Part shown: positions 60,835-64,000 of the stretch, piece after piece | Layout: each line of letters opens with the position of its first letter | Numbering within the stretch: position 1 is the first letter of the stretch | DNA from: Microvirga makkahensis | Lineage (GTDB): Bacteria > Pseudomonadota > Alphaproteobacteria > Rhizobiales > Beijerinckiaceae | Direction: 5' to 3' | Length of the DNA stretch: 64,000 nt | Assembly (NCBI RefSeq): GCF_009830105.1 | Contig: NZ_WURB01000008.1 | Coordinates: 186,001-250,000, forward strand | Program-made: the position numbers and the translations under genes | The notes under the pieces: generated by a model | The model's database searches: none | The model's input: the letters and a program-made list of their open reading frames with translations, nothing else | Told to the model about the DNA's origin: nothing

Positions 60835-61097
60835 CGCATGCCTCGTGGCGGTTTACGTTGAGTTCCACGGATATGATGCGTTGTATTATATTGAAATAAT
60901 ATAGCAATCACCCATGAATCCTGCAAGCTCCCTTTGAGAAAATGCGAAGGTTCAGGCTTGGCTACACGGAGTCGACACTCGCTCACCATTCGTTGGTCGC
61001 CACGCCTTCGATTGGCAGGAAACGCAGCTGCCGGTATGGCGGCCGAGCGCCCGTCAGGCATGTCGTGGAAAATTGGGTTTACTTCTGGCTCGATGAC

Positions 61098-62123
61098 CTA
61101 GGACGAGGGGCGCCGTAGGCACTGCTGTGCCGTGCGGGAAATCCGCACCCGATCACCTGCCGTCGTGCTGCCGCTGAGCACCCTTCGCCAGAGATCTTCA
61201 TGGCGCAGCGTGTCGACAGTGCAGGAGCAGACGGAGCGGCAGGTCCCAGCATCGGCGTTTTGCATGAGGCAGGTCGCCACGCAGTCATTCATGAAGGGCC
61301 TGGCCTCGGCGGCCGGATGAGGACCGGTGATCAGCAGAACTCCATAGAGAAGCGCGAGCAGAAGCGGTTGGTGGACGAGATAGATCGGCAGACTCTTTCG
61401 TCCGGCCCACAAGAGAGTTTTCGCCGGAGCATTCCGCGCCCGCCAGCGCGCCAGAGCCAGGGTGCTCTTGCGGGGCATCAGTGTTTTGCCGACGGCGATC
61501 CCGACCAGAACCATGCCAAACCACGGAAAGATGGGCACGTAGTCGTTCGTCATCGGATCGGTGGAGCCGAGGCCCAGCCAGTCCAGATAGGGAGCATCGA
61601 GGGCCGGACTCGTAAACAGCTGCGGCCCCGCGAGGAAGAAGATGGCAGCGAGCAGGCTTGGAGCGGAGGGCAGCCGGAGAAACGGAAGGGCCAGCACGCT
61701 CGACGCGGCAATGCAGTGGAGAATGCCGAAGAAGATGTAACTGTTCGGGAAAGCGAAGAACGTGACGAGGGTCACGGCCAGAGCCGCGCCCCCGACCTTC
61801 GCAAGGCGCCTGAGGAACTGGAGACGGCGAAAGCCGTGGGCGTGAGCAAGCGCAAGCCCCACCCCAGAAAGCAGCAGGAACGAGCCGGCGATCCCGCGTG
61901 CGAACCAGCGCCATGCCGGGACTTGGAGAATGTTGGTCTCGATGAGCTGCAGAAAACTGAGATCCCAGCTGAAATGATAGACGATCATGGCCATGATCGC
62001 GAGACCGCGCGCCACGTCGATGGCATCCCACCTCTGAGATGCGGTGACATGTGATTGCCCGGTCAGAACATCTGATGGGCGGAGGCTCCGAACGGGATCG
62101 GGCGGGGAGAGATCGTCGTTCAC
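61098..62123 (-). CDS. DUF1624/HGSNAT-type membrane protein
   Basis: A 341-residue integral membrane protein with about eight helices. The N-terminus RWDAIDVARGLAIMAMIVYH followed by FSWDLSFL is the signature of the heparan-alpha-glucosaminide N-acetyltransferase catalytic family (DUF1624), thought to move acyl groups across the inner membrane. Other segments: FFGILHCIAASSVLALPFLR, NDYVPIFPWFGMVLVGIAVG and LPIYLVHQPLLLALLYGVL. The last 65 residues carry five Cys (CVATC, CRSVCSC), an unusual cysteine-rich tail that might form a periplasmic cap. Substrate unknown. Confidence 0.85.
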   Translation of the reverse strand: MNDDLSPPDPVRSLRPSDVLTGQSHVTASQRWDAIDVARGLAIMAMIVYHFSWDLSFLQLIETNILQVPAWRWFARGIAGSFLLLSGVGLALAHAHGFRRLQFLRRLAKVGGAALAVTLVTFFAFPNSYIFFGILHCIAASSVLALPFLRLPSAPSLLAAIFFLAGPQLFTSPALDAPYLDWLGLGSTDPMTNDYVPIFPWFGMVLVGIAVGKTLMPRKSTLALARWRARNAPAKTLLWAGRKSLPIYLVHQPLLLALLYGVLLITGPHPAAEARPFMNDCVATCLMQNADAGTCRSVCSCTVDTLRHEDLWRRVLSGSTTAGDRVRISRTAQQCLRRPSS

Positions 62124-62187
62124 CTGAGGTAGATCCCTGACGCTGAGTGATGCTTCTATTCAGGAAGCGAGGGCTTATATCAGTGAC

Positions 62188-62943
62188 ATGACCGAGAAGC
62201 TCGCCGCGTCAATCGCCAGACTCGAGGAAATGATTCAAGAGGCCCGGATCGTGGCGGGCTTTACGGGCGCGGGCATTTCGACGGAGAGCGGTGTTCCGGA
62301 TTTTCGCTCTGCCGGCAGCCCGTGGATGCGGAACAAGCCGATTCCGTTCGAGACTTTTCTTCAAAGCGCCGAGGCTCGGCGCGAGGCCTGGCGGCGCAAG
62401 TTCGTCATGGATGACCTTTATCGGGATGCACGGCCCAGCCAAGGGCATCACGGCATCGCTTCGCTCATCGCTTCGGGGCACATGCCGGCGGTGATCACGC
62501 AAAATATCGACGGGCTGCACCAAGCCTCCGGGCTGTCCCAGGAGCAGGTCGTCGAACTTCATGGCAATGGGACCTATGCTGCATGCCTTTCCTGTGGGCG
62601 CCGCCACGAACTCGAGTGGATCAGACGGCATTTCGAGGCGAGCGGCGACCCGCCTGAATGCACCGATTGCGGCGGCATCCTGAAATCCGCCACAATCTCC
62701 TTCGGCCAGCCGATGCCGGAAGGACCCATGCGACGGGCTCAGAAGCTGATGGCGAGCTGTGATCTTTGCCTCGTCGTGGGATCGTCCCTGGTGGTCTATC
62801 CGGCAGCTGCTTTTCCTGCCTTCGCCAAGGAGAACGGGGCACGGCTCGTGATCGTCAACCGGGAGCCGACTCCGCTCGACAGCATGGCCGATCTGGTGAT
62901 TCATGCAGAAATCGGATCGGTGTTTTCGGCATTTGTATCGTGA
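62188..62943 (+). CDS. cobB: Sir2 family NAD-dependent protein deacylase
   Basis: A 251-residue sirtuin. NAD site VAGFTGAGISTESGVPDFRS, substrate channel TQNIDGLHQASGL, catalytic His in VVELHGNGTYA. The zinc site is CLSCGRR...CTDCGG (four Cys). ISFGQPMPEGPMRRAQ and VVGSSLVVYPAA complete the fold. No Tyr/Arg pair typical of class III desuccinylases is obvious at the usual place, so deacetylase activity is likely. It is divergent from the DUF1624 gene. Confidence 0.93.
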   Translation: MTEKLAASIARLEEMIQEARIVAGFTGAGISTESGVPDFRSAGSPWMRNKPIPFETFLQSAEARREAWRRKFVMDDLYRDARPSQGHHGIASLIASGHMPAVITQNIDGLHQASGLSQEQVVELHGNGTYAACLSCGRRHELEWIRRHFEASGDPPECTDCGGILKSATISFGQPMPEGPMRRAQKLMASCDLCLVVGSSLVVYPAAAFPAFAKENGARLVIVNREPTPLDSMADLVIHAEIGSVFSAFVS

Positions 62944-63071
62944 TTTCAACGCTCTCAGCGGATGCCGAAAAATTCATCGCATTTTAGGTCGCGTTTCCGG
63001 CTTCCCCTGATTCAGGACGATGTTATCCTCATTTTAAGAATCGGGTTTTTGATTCGAGTTCGGGTTTATTC

Positions 63072-63692
63072 ATGACTAGCGATTTCGGCTCTAACTCCTT
63101 CAATTTTCGAGAGGATAACTCCTCTTTCGATCAAGGTCGCCGCGAGGTCGCACAGACCCCTGCGGAGGAGAATTCCCTCGACCTCATCCAGGTGAGCGGC
63201 CGGATCAAGTGGTTCGACGTCGCCAAGGGCTTCGGATTCATCGTGCCCGACAACGGCATGCCCGACGTTCTCCTGCACGTGACCTGCCTTCGCAGGGACG
63301 GTTATCAAGCCGCCAACGAAGGTGCCCGGATCGTCGTGGAGGCTGTCCAGCGCCCCCGGGGCCTGCAGGCGTTCAGGATTCTTTCTCTCGATGAGTCGAC
63401 GGCACTCCACCCGTCCGAGTTGCCGCTGCCCCGAACCCATGTCCAGGTGGTTCCGACCAGCGGCCTGGAGCCTGCCGTCGTGAAATGGTTCAACCGCCTG
63501 CGGGGCTTCGGTTTCCTGACGCAGGGAGACGGCAAACCCGATATTTTCGTGCACATGGAGACGCTGCGCCGCTATGGCATTGCCGAACTGAAGCCCGGCG
63601 AGCGGGTTTTCGTGCGCTTCGGCGACGGATCGAAGGGGCTCATGGCCGCCGAAGTCCGCCTCGCGGAAATGGCCCTGCCGCATTCCCACTGA
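63072..63692 (+). CDS. Two-domain cold-shock protein
   Basis: A 206-residue nucleic-acid-binding protein with two cold-shock domains. Domain 1 (about 41-105): SGRIKWFDVAKGFGFIVPDN, DVLLHVTCLRRDG. Domain 2 (about 137-200): AVVKWFNRLRGFGFLTQGDG, DIFVHMETLRRYG. RNP1 (KGFGFI, RGFGFL) and RNP2 (VLLHV, IFVHM) are in both. An N-terminal 40-residue polar leader and a linker complete it. Double-CSD proteins are characteristic of alphaproteobacteria (CspD-like stress/growth regulators). A T-rich 5' leader precedes the gene. Confidence 0.93.
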   Translation: MTSDFGSNSFNFREDNSSFDQGRREVAQTPAEENSLDLIQVSGRIKWFDVAKGFGFIVPDNGMPDVLLHVTCLRRDGYQAANEGARIVVEAVQRPRGLQAFRILSLDESTALHPSELPLPRTHVQVVPTSGLEPAVVKWFNRLRGFGFLTQGDGKPDIFVHMETLRRYGIAELKPGERVFVRFGDGSKGLMAAEVRLAEMALPHSH

Positions 63693-63704
63693 CAGGCCTC
63701 GTTC

Positions 63705-64000
63705 GTGTTCCAGCGTCTCCGTCCGGTTCTTCCGGCCCTCGGTTTCACGGTCGCCTTGGCCGGGGCAGCCTTCGCTCAGGCTCTCGAGTCCCTGTCCATC
63801 GTGACCCAAGGGGGGCAGAAGCGGAGTTTCCAGGTCGAGGTCGCCCGCAATGACGCGGACCGGGCCCAGGGTCTGATGTTCCGCCGCTCCATGGCACCGG
63901 ATCGCGGTATGCTGTTCGATTTCGGGCGTGTCGAGCCGGTCTCCATGTGGATGCAGAACACTTATCTGTCCCTGGACATGTTGTTCATCCGGCAAGACGG
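63705..64000 (+). CDS. DUF192 family secreted protein, truncated by window end
   Basis: A GTG-started frame of 98 codons running off the window. Signal peptide RLRPVLPALGFTVALAGAAF (cleavage after AFAQ), then SIVTQGGQKRSFQVEVARND, ADRAQGLMFRRSMAPDRGML and MWMQNTYLSLDMLFI, the signature of DUF192, a periplasmic domain of unknown function near 110-140 residues. Start inferred from the first in-frame GTG after the cold-shock gene; 12 bases separate the two genes, so they are probably co-transcribed. Confidence 0.85.
   Translation, partial: MFQRLRPVLPALGFTVALAGAAFAQALESLSIVTQGGQKRSFQVEVARNDADRAQGLMFRRSMAPDRGMLFDFGRVEPVSMWMQNTYLSLDMLFIRQD

Noticed and set aside
60964..61110. Forward reading frame through 60964-61110 ending before the DUF1624 gene
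   Set aside because: It reads a protein-like stretch but has no start codon or ribosome site, and overlaps the promoter region of the acyl carrier gene; no family match recalled.

Overview
The window looks like chromosome of a GC-rich alphaproteobacterium of the Hyphomicrobiales, most likely Methylobacteriaceae (a Microvirga-like organism); this assignment is inference. It rests on BA14K-family and DUF1236 secreted proteins, DUF6894, DUF2842, an extensin-like protein, class I PHA synthase, COX15-type heme A synthase, type-2 ArgC next to rplM-rpsI, a GTTC-N7-GTTC LexA box, and frequent AAGGA/GGAG ribosome sites with 4-bp ATGA overlaps.

Layout. 0-8.3 kb is accessory and decaying: phage structural remnants (about 1.0-1.6 kb), an SOS umuD next to a deleted umuC, a GGDEF protein, then fragments of a P-type ATPase, a CreA-like protein, an HlyD adaptor and an Rnk-type regulator. 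8.4-15.1 kb is a one-directional pentitol-type operon: AraC regulator, XylFGH-like ABC importer, SDR dehydrogenase and FGGY kinase. A decayed PAS-histidine kinase (15.3-15.8 kb) separates it from a divergent catabolic cluster (15.8-25.4 kb). The leftward arm of that cluster encodes an SDR, an ABC ATPase, an RpiR regulator, a D-serine dehydratase/D-threonine aldolase-like enzyme, an NTF2-like protein and a D-aminoacylase. The rightward arm encodes a binding protein, two permeases and RidA. Together they suggest import and breakdown of an N-acyl-D-(hydroxy)amino acid or related compound.

25.5-36.2 kb holds envelope and signalling genes: extensin-like protein, L,D-transpeptidase, BA14K and glycine-zipper proteins, a three-gene periplasmic-oxidoreductase-like/histidine kinase/response regulator unit, and heme A synthase. 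36.5-54.7 kb is mostly core metabolism: orphan ParA, O-acetylhomoserine sulfhydrylase, CoA-binding protein, thioesterase, GST, rplM-rpsI, argC, FAH-family hydrolase, FadL-type porin, phaC, aminotransferase-hom-glpX, recJ and tRNA-Glu. After the tRNA come an RsbQ-like hydrolase overlapping a PAS hybrid kinase, small secreted proteins, KDPGal aldolase, an orphan acyl carrier protein, a DUF1624 membrane protein, a sirtuin, a double cold-shock protein and the start of a DUF192 gene cut by the window end.

The strongest candidate for an undescribed system is the rpsI-argC interval. It has a promoter, an apparently leaderless 20-codon ORF with an Arg-Arg-Arg run, mutually exclusive RNA stems and a perfect intrinsic terminator ahead of the arginine-biosynthesis gene argC, which together match a classical transcription attenuator.
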